From the NCBI GenBank assembly GCA_017541035.1, contig JAFXZW010000074.1, positions 1 through 34,319 of the forward strand: a stretch of DNA of 34,319 nt, written 5' to 3'. Under the pieces are notes generated by a model. That model saw only the letters and a list, made by a program, of their open reading frames with translations, was not told where the DNA came from and did not search any database. Position 1 is the first letter of the stretch. Each line of letters opens with the position of its first letter. This DNA comes from Eubacterium sp. (GTDB lineage Bacteria; Bacillota; Clostridia; Lachnospirales; Lachnospiraceae). Shown piece after piece: positions 24,901-31,395 of the stretch. Both the position numbers and the translations under genes were made by a program.

Positions 24901-25100
24901 GCCGATGTCTGGGATATCATTCCCCCACCGATCGTTTCTATGTCTATTCGCATCCGAATGGCTCGACCTACACTGTCGGATATTTTAACCGGTATTCGGT
25001 AGATGAACTGGTACAGAAAGCGAAGGATATGCTTCATGATAACGAAATGCCGGACTCGGTGAAAACCGAGTACGGCATCGAAATTACGAAGGATGAATAG
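21951..25100 (+). CDS. TIR domain-transmembrane-beta-propeller protein
   Basis: A 1049-residue protein. Residues 1-135 are a TIR domain: box 1 FISYRHSERD, box 2 RIFLDKDEL and box 3 ESQWVPREIAYF. E93 aligns with the catalytic glutamate of NAD-cleaving TIR domains such as SARM1 (DWVHKEI). One membrane helix spans 189-210 and follows the positive RRRTYMIRR, so the TIR should be inside and the C-terminus outside. A helical linker (213-255, LANESLYSLQQEQRILALQL) resembles those placed before WD40 domains. Residues 290-1040 are beta-propeller-like, with GNVRVWDTSTHAILF as the clearest blade and DDTILIATSDLKLHRL, VIYDIPSG and GHLYRYNAETGELL as others. GGAGG (21936-21940) precedes the ATG. The architecture is receptor-like; function and ligand are unknown. 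Confidence 0.85.
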   Translation: MIDHYNAFISYRHSERDIRVAHTIQSDLEHFHIPAKIRRSTGKKKIDRIFLDKDELGAASNLSADISAALEQAEHLIVICSNATKESQWVPREIAYFLRNHTRRQITTVLVDGEPEEVIPEILKYEDRVYRNPDGSEYTVRVPLEPLSCDYRLPRRKAKKEELPRLASKLLGCSYDELMNRRRTYMIRRLSIIFSLFLAAAIGFGAYLMYSRTQIRDNYRNSLRNQSVYLANESLYSLQQEQRILALQLALESMPKDEDDMRPVTPQAIRALTDSTLSYTTRDGLGIEDIWSYRMPDYIKKNDWELSSSGKALLAADKAGNVRVWDTSTHAILFDQAVGKRLKKATLLPDDKLLVVTTGEITLYRLGDGAVFWKEESKSPFCEAKPSVLSDDTILIATSDLKLHRLSLTDGSELAVYELPAEVDGFAMSVSEIRISPDEKKIAVKSVYDFTSQLMVIYDIPSGKAVSRSSTEYTSSFFWGDDTHLLIASIEKLLDSSYSIGYVPNVKTDRVDLRCYDPSSFTEIWNYDFTSTNVAVQSGFYPLPKNGAIAYFHANKADILQLTDGAQIASHNTNDPIILIQDPDGDGWPFYVTEKGILAFPSTTDSVSLYPYFTSNLQDAFYRSDIGFFVHSSNDYEILHYGLYVSDTSFTPLQPEKELSRFEKSWLDDKVLALITSEPADLFPGTAPEGETTVPVLSIANPSTGEQLHQIPLTDEKPIHSFRIQFIGTEGTHFYLGYPRSGNGYRVLEVDLDSGAVSEIDLAEGENVSQEFCTLDKGKLYYCCKGNADRLQLCTYDLLTKQITTYPVGDGTDYFSIRREPVILPVLHEVLLIGSEKSILVNTDNGSSRYLTLPDNWDTMWTAYNPAQNSFAFSDGNDIRLIRPDGGDDIVINCPVKPSGFSFYSDGKKGDPTLLLVAYSSGHLYRYNAETGELLGQSDLTWSSSIEPKAEFLNDPQNGLLYLQLSDTLDIIETDTWYEETSISRCLGYHSPTDRFYVYSHPNGSTYTVGYFNRYSVDELVQKAKDMLHDNEMPDSVKTEYGIEITKDE

Positions 25101-25101
25101 A

Positions 25102-25131
25102 ATCGAGTAGGAGGGGCCCCTCCTACTCGAT
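25102..25131. repeat. perfect 30-bp palindrome after the TIR gene
   Basis: The 15-nt arm ATCGAGTAGGAGGGG is followed without spacer by its exact reverse complement. It begins 2 nt after the TIR stop codon. No T run follows, so it is not by itself a terminator. Confidence 0.92.
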
Positions 25132-25133
25132 GT

Positions 25134-25187
25134 CGCGTTGGCCGGCCTATGTGCATGCAAGCATGCCCGCATGCCGGCCGTATCGCG
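25134..25187. repeat. compound inverted repeat with GCATGC core
   Basis: Nested pairs: CGCG (25134-25137/25184-25187), GGCCGGC (25140-25146) with GCCGGCC (25173-25179), ATGTG/CGCAT, and GCATGC-AA-GCATGC at the tip. As RNA it would be one long hairpin with small bulges. It lies between the 30-bp palindrome and the terminator. Confidence 0.8.
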
Positions 25188-25192
25188 CATAC

Positions 25193-25239
25193 AAAGCCTG
25201 CCACAGCAATCTTATGATTCACTGTGACAGGCTTTTTTT
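25193..25239 (+). terminator. terminator of the TIR gene
   Basis: AAAGCCTG (25193-25200) plus CACAG pair with CTGTG plus CAGGCTTT (to 25235), with one mismatch and a 15-nt loop. Seven T follow (25233-25239). In the opposite direction the hairpin is followed only by TTTG, so it serves the convergent DHH gene poorly. Confidence 0.88.
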
Positions 25240-26752
25240 AATCTTCCACTTTCCGGTATAATTTGTCGAAAAGCCGTCTCCGTATAATGTAAATGTCATG
25301 CGGATCATCTTCCCGACAGGCGATATAGTCACCGGGGTTGCCGGAATAATACTTTTCTTCATCCCAGGCCGTAAAAAGCTTGACATAATGATCCAGCGGT
25401 TTAGCCAGGATTCTCGCTCCGCCTGAACTGATCACGCCCATGGCATGCTCCATTACGGTCTTTCGTTCGTGGGTTACCAGATCCGTAATGCTCGGATCGT
25501 AGTCAAAAACCCGACTATAGGGCTTTCCGGTCCTGGTATAGCTTGTCTGAAGCTTTGCCTCACGGATCGGATATACCTCCCCTTCAATTCCGATCATCAG
25601 GTAAAGATCAGCTTCCACTGTCACATCCACATCTCCCTCCAGAGTACGGATCTCCACCTTCGTCCCCTCCGGGAAGAGTACATTCAGCTTCACACAGCCA
25701 ACCTCCTGCGGAAGCTTCTCATAGAGAACAAGTCCTTTCGGATCAAGAGTCGTCTCTTTCGCATAAAGCACGTCATACAGCGAGAAGTAGGACTCCAGCC
25801 GTTCTTCCAGGATTCTGTCCGTCACAGTAACGATGTCCTCTCCCGGCAAAGCATACTGATCCAATCTGTCAGGACGGATGGTCCCTCCGGCCTTCAGAAT
25901 ATGTCCGCCGCCTCCACCGACTCCATCCGTCAGATAAGCAGCCAGTTCATCCGCATGAACCTCCTTTACGCAGCTCCGCACGGACAGCTTGATCTCATAG
26001 GGACTGACATAGTAAGCGAGACTTGCATCGATTCCTTCCGTCTCCATGACAAAATCACTGATCACGCCCAGAATGTTTGGATCGCAGGGCTCGGTCCGGA
26101 GGATCACATAACGGTATTTTTTATGATATTCGTATCCCGTGATGGCATGACCGGTTATGGTCAGTTCATCAAGAGATATGTTTGAATTGCTCATTTCCGT
26201 GATCACGCTGCGATTCACCGTAAGACTGTCCCGCATGTCTCGGTCCAGAGGATGAGACACCTCAGACAGACGATTGGTATCGGAGAAAAGTCCGTAATAC
26301 AGCGCCGTGGAAAGCTTCCTGTCATCATCCACAGACAGTCCCTCTGCCCGGATCATGTCCCATAGTATGGTGGCACAGCTTCCCTGCCCGACTCTCACTT
26401 CAGACAGCTCCGGCAGTTCATCGATCACCTGGTGATGATCGATCACCGCTACATTTTCCGCTTTGGTCCGTGTTACATTTTTCTGTCCGTACTGACAGTC
26501 TACCGTAACCAGCAGCTCCGGAACGGAAGACCAGTCCGGTTCATAGGAAACCGGGATATCCAGACGGTCGATCATGATCCTCAGGTTGCTTTTCTGTATC
26601 CGGTTCCTTCCGCGATAGATAAAAAGAGCATCCTTTCCCATCTTTTGGAAGTACCACCAGAGTGCATACCCGGATGCCAGCGCATCCGCATCCGGATTGT
26701 CGTGGCACTGGACCACAATATCACTATATTTCAGAAGTTCATTCAGTCTCAT
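25238..26752 (-). CDS. DHH/DHHA1 phosphoesterase with extra C-terminal domain
   Basis: A 504-residue protein. The N-terminal DHH domain has metal motifs CHDNPDADA (16-24), TVDC (D85), IDHHQ (105-107) and GLFSDTN (D158). The DHHA1 substrate domain has GGGGGH (279-284). These are the motifs of NrnA and PDE2-type enzymes, which cut nanoRNA, pApA or pGpG to mononucleotides. Residues about 340-504 form an additional region ending with NPGDYIACREDDPHDIYII, which is not in NrnA (about 320 residues) and which I do not recognise. GAGAGG lies about 8 nt before the ATG. It follows the EAL gene by 79 nt on the same strand, suggesting a role in clearing pGpG (inference). Confidence 0.88.
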   Translation of the reverse strand: MRLNELLKYSDIVVQCHDNPDADALASGYALWWYFQKMGKDALFIYRGRNRIQKSNLRIMIDRLDIPVSYEPDWSSVPELLVTVDCQYGQKNVTRTKAENVAVIDHHQVIDELPELSEVRVGQGSCATILWDMIRAEGLSVDDDRKLSTALYYGLFSDTNRLSEVSHPLDRDMRDSLTVNRSVITEMSNSNISLDELTITGHAITGYEYHKKYRYVILRTEPCDPNILGVISDFVMETEGIDASLAYYVSPYEIKLSVRSCVKEVHADELAAYLTDGVGGGGGHILKAGGTIRPDRLDQYALPGEDIVTVTDRILEERLESYFSLYDVLYAKETTLDPKGLVLYEKLPQEVGCVKLNVLFPEGTKVEIRTLEGDVDVTVEADLYLMIGIEGEVYPIREAKLQTSYTRTGKPYSRVFDYDPSITDLVTHERKTVMEHAMGVISSGGARILAKPLDHYVKLFTAWDEEKYYSGNPGDYIACREDDPHDIYIIRRRLFDKLYRKVED

Positions 26753-26831
26753 GCAAAAATCCTCTCAGGGCTTTAATGAAAGGTCATATCCTCTTACTCA
26801 ATTGTCTGACATTCAGAAGGCTAAAGAAGTC

Positions 26832-28763
26832 TCATTTTCTGACAAAAGCATCCTTCTGTGTGATATGTTCCAAAAATGCATTCTTTGGGATTGGCCTCGA
26901 GAAATAGAAGCCCTGAAGATAATCTACCTTCAGCTTTTCCAGCAGCCGGATCTGCTCTTCCGTCTCCACGCCTTCCACCAGGATCTTCTTATCCATCTGC
27001 CGGATCATACGGATGGTATTCTCCAGGATCACCATACCCAGCTTGCTCTTCTCGGCACCCCACAGGAGGCTTTTATCGATCTTCACCACATCCAGATTCA
27101 GGGAGAAGACCGCACTGACATTGGAATAACCTGTCCCGTAATCATCCATGGAGAAGAGGAAGCCTTCCCTCTTCAGCTTCCTGATCACCTTGCTGAGGGT
27201 ATCATAATCATCTGCCGCGATAGATTCCGTGATCTCAAAATTGATCTGTCTCCGGTCAATGTTATAACGGCTGACGATCCCCTTGATGCTCTCCACAAAA
27301 CCGGGCCGCATACACTGAAGCACCGACAGATTGACATTGATATTATCAATTCCGTACTTCTGCGGAACGCCCGTGGCAAGAAGGCGGCATACCTCCTCCA
27401 GAACAAATTCGTCGATATCATCAACCAATCCGTTCTGCTCCGCGATGGGTATGAATTCATCCGGGAAAAGGTTTCCCAGCTTCTTGTCATGCATTCGGAT
27501 CAGCGCCTCAGCTCCGTGAAGCTTTCCGTTGATATGATAGGTTGGTTGATAATAAACCTCATAACTGTTCTCTGCAAAACCGCGTGATAAAGCATCCTCG
27601 ATGGACTGCCTCCGCATGATAAAGCTCAGATCATCACCCTTTAAGACAGTCTTCCCCTCATTCTCCGGTATCGGACTGTCGATCATATAGAAGAGCTCAG
27701 ATGTTTTTTTGATCTGACTGGGAATATCCGCCACAACCACGGTAGCGTTCAGCTGAATACTGTATTCCCCGTAATCCCAGAGTTCCTCAAATCGTCCCGC
27801 TATCTCATCCGCCAGTGCAAACACCTTTGCCTCAGGCTCATCATAGATGGTCAGGACAAAGGAATCCTTCTCCGGCACATAGATATAATAACGCTTCACA
27901 ATGGATGTCAGATAACCGGAAAGGACATCCGCAACGGCATTATTCTCTCCCGTTCCCACCAGTCTGTTCACCAGATCGTAATTATGAATCCGGATCAGAA
28001 TGATATGCAGCTTCCGATCATTCCACAGACAGCTCGTAAAATCCAGATTGAGGGCCGTCCTGTTATAAAAGCCCATCCCGATATCGATACGGTCATCCTC
28101 ATTCTCAACCGACATCATAACACCGGTAAAGCCGATCGCCTCAGCCAGAACTTCTATCTTGAGATCCTTATTCAGAAGCTGGATGATAACACCGATTGCC
28201 GTCATGATGAAGAAGAAAACCAGGGCTGTCCGCCTCTTCTTTGAGATCACCTTCCATGAACGCCCAAGGACAACAAAGGAAAGAACATAGTAGAAAAGAG
28301 CGGCAAGATAGATCAGAAACTCGCCCCATTCCCGATGAAACTCACGATTCTCATCAATCCGCCATACAAAGTTCGTCACAGGATTGGTAATGGCAAGAAG
28401 CTCTGTAAAGAAAAACGGCAGGGAAAGAAGAAACATCTTTCTGTTGGCCAGACGTGTTGACACGAAGCTGACATTGGATACATAGTAGAAAAAAAGAGGA
28501 CAAAGCGCCGTATGTGTAGCAAAGTAGATATACCTGCTGATCTGCACGAAAAAGAGAGAGTTCGTCGCAGAATGCAGGCCATCACTGAAAATAGATGAGA
28601 TTATGCTTGTCATGGAATTGATAAGCAAAATAAGAAGAATCGCAATAAAGAAACGGTTCTGGAGTTTGTCCGTCCGTTTCTGAATAAAGGTATAGATTAA
28701 ATTGGCTATACAAATGAGCAGTGATGAAACAGCCACGCCCAGAGAGAACGAAAAATTCAGCAT
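26832..28763 (-). CDS. membrane EAL-domain c-di-GMP phosphodiesterase
   Basis: A 643-residue protein. Seven or so membrane helices occupy residues 5-220. A degenerate GGDEF-like domain (about 225-370) has YVPEKDSFVL where the signature should be. The EAL domain (about 385-640) has the catalytic set intact: EALIRM, NVNLS, FEITES, MDDYGTGYSN, VKIDKSL, EGVETEEQ and LQGFYFSRP. It should linearise c-di-GMP to pGpG. ATG at 28763 is chosen because GAGGG lies 6 nt upstream; it touches the ATG two codons earlier. It starts 34 nt after the PAS-GGDEF gene and precedes the DHH gene, all on one strand. Confidence 0.92.
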   Translation of the reverse strand: MLNFSFSLGVAVSSLLICIANLIYTFIQKRTDKLQNRFFIAILLILLINSMTSIISSIFSDGLHSATNSLFFVQISRYIYFATHTALCPLFFYYVSNVSFVSTRLANRKMFLLSLPFFFTELLAITNPVTNFVWRIDENREFHREWGEFLIYLAALFYYVLSFVVLGRSWKVISKKRRTALVFFFIMTAIGVIIQLLNKDLKIEVLAEAIGFTGVMMSVENEDDRIDIGMGFYNRTALNLDFTSCLWNDRKLHIILIRIHNYDLVNRLVGTGENNAVADVLSGYLTSIVKRYYIYVPEKDSFVLTIYDEPEAKVFALADEIAGRFEELWDYGEYSIQLNATVVVADIPSQIKKTSELFYMIDSPIPENEGKTVLKGDDLSFIMRRQSIEDALSRGFAENSYEVYYQPTYHINGKLHGAEALIRMHDKKLGNLFPDEFIPIAEQNGLVDDIDEFVLEEVCRLLATGVPQKYGIDNINVNLSVLQCMRPGFVESIKGIVSRYNIDRRQINFEITESIAADDYDTLSKVIRKLKREGFLFSMDDYGTGYSNVSAVFSLNLDVVKIDKSLLWGAEKSKLGMVILENTIRMIRQMDKKILVEGVETEEQIRLLEKLKVDYLQGFYFSRPIPKNAFLEHITQKDAFVRK

Positions 28764-28797
28764 AGGCATCCCTCAATCTGGTAGATTTCTTCTGATA

Positions 28798-30522
28798 TCA
28801 GCCATGCTTACAGATTTCCTTATTCCTGTACATCAGGGCATCTGCGCGTTCAAACACATCCTGTACACGCAGATCCAGATCGGGGTTGAATTCAGACATT
28901 CCGATCGCCAGTAAAACCACTCCCTCATACAGGTTTTCTTTCAAGGCACTCTGAAAGCGTTCCAGGAGTTTATTGCGGTTTTCATAATCCTGACCGCGCA
29001 TGATGGCAACGAACTCGTCACCGCCAACCCGGAATACGGGACTATGTTTGAACACGTCACAGATGATCCCGCAGGCTTTGCGGATGAACTCATCGCCTTC
29101 GTTGTGTCCCTTCGTATCATTCACACGTTTCAGTCCGTTCACATCGCAAACCGCCACGGCAAACTCGGGCTGGACATTATGCGAGATCTGCTCATCCAGA
29201 TCCAACTCCGCCTGTACATAAGCTCTCTTGTTCTTCACACCGGTCAACGCATCTCTGTTTGCCATATCCACAGCGTTCTGATATGCGATCTCCATCCGCT
29301 TCGCGGCATCCACATTTGCTACCGCGATAATGATATGCTCCGAATCATCCTGAGGACGAACTGCGTAAAGAGAAACATACTGCGCCCGTCCGTCCAGCAT
29401 CAGACGATAATTCAGAAATGTCTTTCCGAAGGAATCCAGACTGTTCAGCAGGTTTTCTTTCTGCATGGAAACACTCATCATGGGCAGATCGTCCGGATAA
29501 ATGTCCTTCTTCATGTTGATCTGGGTTTCCGTAAAGAAATCCTTCCCTGTTGCTCCCACCTTCAGCTTCGCGTACTGATCACTGGCGTTATACTCAACAT
29601 ATTCATTTGTCACAATATTGACACGATATATTACCTCATAGCGACGAGCCAGAGCCATGGCCATATCTCCAAAGGTCCGGGACTCCGACTCAAGCTTTAT
29701 CTGCTCATCGACATTTCTGGCTGCAATGATCAGGTGTTCTCCGCTTTCCGCAGTGGATTTCTGTATAAAAGCCAGAATATTCATATAACTGACAACTCCG
29801 TCTACCAGCTGACGGAAAGTGAGGGATATGGATTTGAATCTGTGCAGTTTGTCCAGAAGCACTTCCCGACCCAGCTCGTGAAGGATACGATCACAATCAT
29901 CCGGGTGAAGGATGCGCTTCAGATCCTTTCTGGCGCTCTCAAAGAAGTCCTCATCCTGCCCAAGCTTCTGACGTGAAAATTTCGACCTTGCACTGTAAAC
30001 CGTATAATATCCGGTTTCAAGCTCTATGTGGTAGATAATTTCAAACATGCTGGCAAGAGAGCTCGCGATTTCGGAATAAGTGCGGCTCTCTTCTTCGGAT
30101 TTCAATTCTCTTTTTCTCTGCTCATCGATATCCCGTACACCGATGACGATACTGCGGTCCGTTGTACGAATCGCCTTCAGGAAGAAATAGCGCGGAGCTC
30201 CTTCTATCGTAAGGCGATAGTTCAACGTGAAGGCCTGACCGTTCTCCAGTGCATGAACGATGTTCTCCTTCCGAAAAGCTTCCAGGAAAGACTCCTGATC
30301 ATCCTTCCATACCTGCTCACGAGCATCCCTGGGAACATCCTCAAAGAAATTCTTTCCGCCGGAAACCGGAATCAGTTCCTTCTCTTCCCCGCTGGGAGAA
30401 TACTCCACATAGCTGTCATCTTCGGAATCGATCACGAAAAGTCTGCTGTAATCATTGGCCAGAGCCAATGCGAGATTAACAAAAGAAAGTGATGCTTGTG
30501 TATTGCCGTTTCCTTCCTGCAT
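28798..30522 (-). CDS. soluble diguanylate cyclase with three PAS-like repeats
   Basis: A 574-residue cytoplasmic protein with no membrane segment. Three homologous sensor repeats (about 12-140, 146-278 and 285-410) each contain a YVEYSP/YYTVYSA/YVEYNAS strand, a GKDFF-like turn, and end in VRDIDEQ, ARNVDEQ or VANVDAA. A GGDEF domain follows (420-574), with RDALTGVKNKRAY, CDVNGLKRVNDTKGHNEGD and an intact FRVGGDEF (500-504). It should synthesise c-di-GMP under control of the sensor array. AAGGAG lies about 8 nt before the ATG. It is the first gene of the GGDEF-EAL-DHH operon. Confidence 0.93.
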   Translation of the reverse strand: MQEGNGNTQASLSFVNLALALANDYSRLFVIDSEDDSYVEYSPSGEEKELIPVSGGKNFFEDVPRDAREQVWKDDQESFLEAFRKENIVHALENGQAFTLNYRLTIEGAPRYFFLKAIRTTDRSIVIGVRDIDEQRKRELKSEEESRTYSEIASSLASMFEIIYHIELETGYYTVYSARSKFSRQKLGQDEDFFESARKDLKRILHPDDCDRILHELGREVLLDKLHRFKSISLTFRQLVDGVVSYMNILAFIQKSTAESGEHLIIAARNVDEQIKLESESRTFGDMAMALARRYEVIYRVNIVTNEYVEYNASDQYAKLKVGATGKDFFTETQINMKKDIYPDDLPMMSVSMQKENLLNSLDSFGKTFLNYRLMLDGRAQYVSLYAVRPQDDSEHIIIAVANVDAAKRMEIAYQNAVDMANRDALTGVKNKRAYVQAELDLDEQISHNVQPEFAVAVCDVNGLKRVNDTKGHNEGDEFIRKACGIICDVFKHSPVFRVGGDEFVAIMRGQDYENRNKLLERFQSALKENLYEGVVLLAIGMSEFNPDLDLRVQDVFERADALMYRNKEICKHG

Positions 30523-30560
30523 AAAAGCGCTCCTTTTTAAGAAATTGCCGTGCAGTTACA

Positions 30561-30589
30561 ATTATAGCATGAACACCCCGGAGAAACAA
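30561..30589 (-). promoter_or_regulatory. promoter of the GGDEF-EAL-DHH operon
   Basis: On the minus strand, -35 TTGTTT (30589-30584), a 17-nt spacer and extended -10 TGCTATAAT ending at 30561. It lies about 40 nt before the ATG of the PAS-GGDEF gene. Confidence 0.75.
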
Positions 30590-30636
30590 TGCCCTTCCTC
30601 CGTCAGCATCACTTTCTGTTATGATATTTTATCCTC

Positions 30637-31224
30637 TTATTCCCACCTCTCAATGATCTCTTCTGCCAGTATTTTTTTGGAAATGCACCGGTCCATCGCC
30701 GTCTTGGTGAGGTGTCTGTGTGCCTCCTCCTCCGTCATATGCTCCTTCTCAATGAGAAGACATTTTGCCTGGTTGACGATACGTATCTCCTTTATCCTTT
30801 CCTCCAGTGTGAGGACCTTCTTCTCCGTCTCCCGCATTTTGTTCCGGATGGCGATCAGATGGCGGAGATTCCGGGCCAGGGCCCGGTTCGTCAGCGGCTT
30901 TGCCAAAACCACCACTCCGTAATCGATCACACGCTCCGTAATATCATCCGCCACATCTCCGGGTGTGATCACAAGAACGCCTGAGGTATAACGGGTACAG
31001 ATGTCCATCACAAAATCCCCTCCAAACTCGTCCGGAAGGGGTGTATTGACAAGGATCACATCAAAGTGCCGGTTCAGAAGCTCCTGTGCCGCCTGTGCCG
31101 CGCTGCGCCGCACCTCGATCGTGTTGAAATGCGCTCCCGAAATCACTTTTTTCACAAAGCTATTCAGTTGTTCCGACTGTGAAACGATCAGAATCGAATA
31201 CATGCGGTCTGATGCTTTTTCCAT
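30637..31224 (-). CDS. ANTAR-domain antiterminator with pseudo-receiver
   Basis: About 195 residues. The N-terminal receiver-like domain begins MYSILIVSQSEQ and keeps the AKP lysine. The phosphate-accepting aspartate is replaced by asparagine (VILVNTPLPD; N60 counting from the chosen start), so ordinary phosphorylation is unlikely. Residues about 130-190 form a three-helix ANTAR RNA-binding domain (QAKCLLIEKEHMTEEEAHRH), which binds dual-hairpin antiterminators. ATG at 31224 has GGGA about 8 nt upstream; starts at 31236 and 31203 remain possible. In clostridia such regulators often pair with glutamine synthetase genes, and a synthetase-like gene is immediately upstream here. Confidence 0.88.
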   Translation of the reverse strand: MEKASDRMYSILIVSQSEQLNSFVKKVISGAHFNTIEVRRSAAQAAQELLNRHFDVILVNTPLPDEFGGDFVMDICTRYTSGVLVITPGDVADDITERVIDYGVVVLAKPLTNRALARNLRHLIAIRNKMRETEKKVLTLEERIKEIRIVNQAKCLLIEKEHMTEEEAHRHLTKTAMDRCISKKILAEEIIERWE

Positions 31225-31304
31225 AGCTTTTCCCATATTTCATCGATATCCCGGTGCCTGTTATCCGGCACCCGCCATTCCGGTCATCCCGGGCCCGCCA
31301 TTCC

Positions 31305-31375
31305 TGTCATCCTGAACCCCGAAGGGGTGAAGGATCTTTGGTTTTGCAAGACTCCCCGCTTCGCTCGGAATGCCA
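31305..31375. repeat. facing pair of dispersed intergenic repeats
   Basis: TGTCATCCTGAACCCCGAAG running into GGGGTGAAGGATCT (31305-31337), with an internal ACCCCGAAGGGGT hairpin, faces AGACTCCCCGCTTCGCTCGG running into AATGCCA (about 31350-31375). This is the TGTCATCCTGAGCGAAGCG-type repeat common in bacterial intergenic DNA. Two 17-nt copies of CGCCATTCCNGTCATCC precede it at a 23-nt period, and a GGTGCC/GGCACC hairpin lies at 31253-31272. Together they fill the gap between the synthetase-like and ANTAR genes. Confidence 0.75.
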
Positions 31376-31395
31376 CTCTGCACCTGCTGTCAGCC

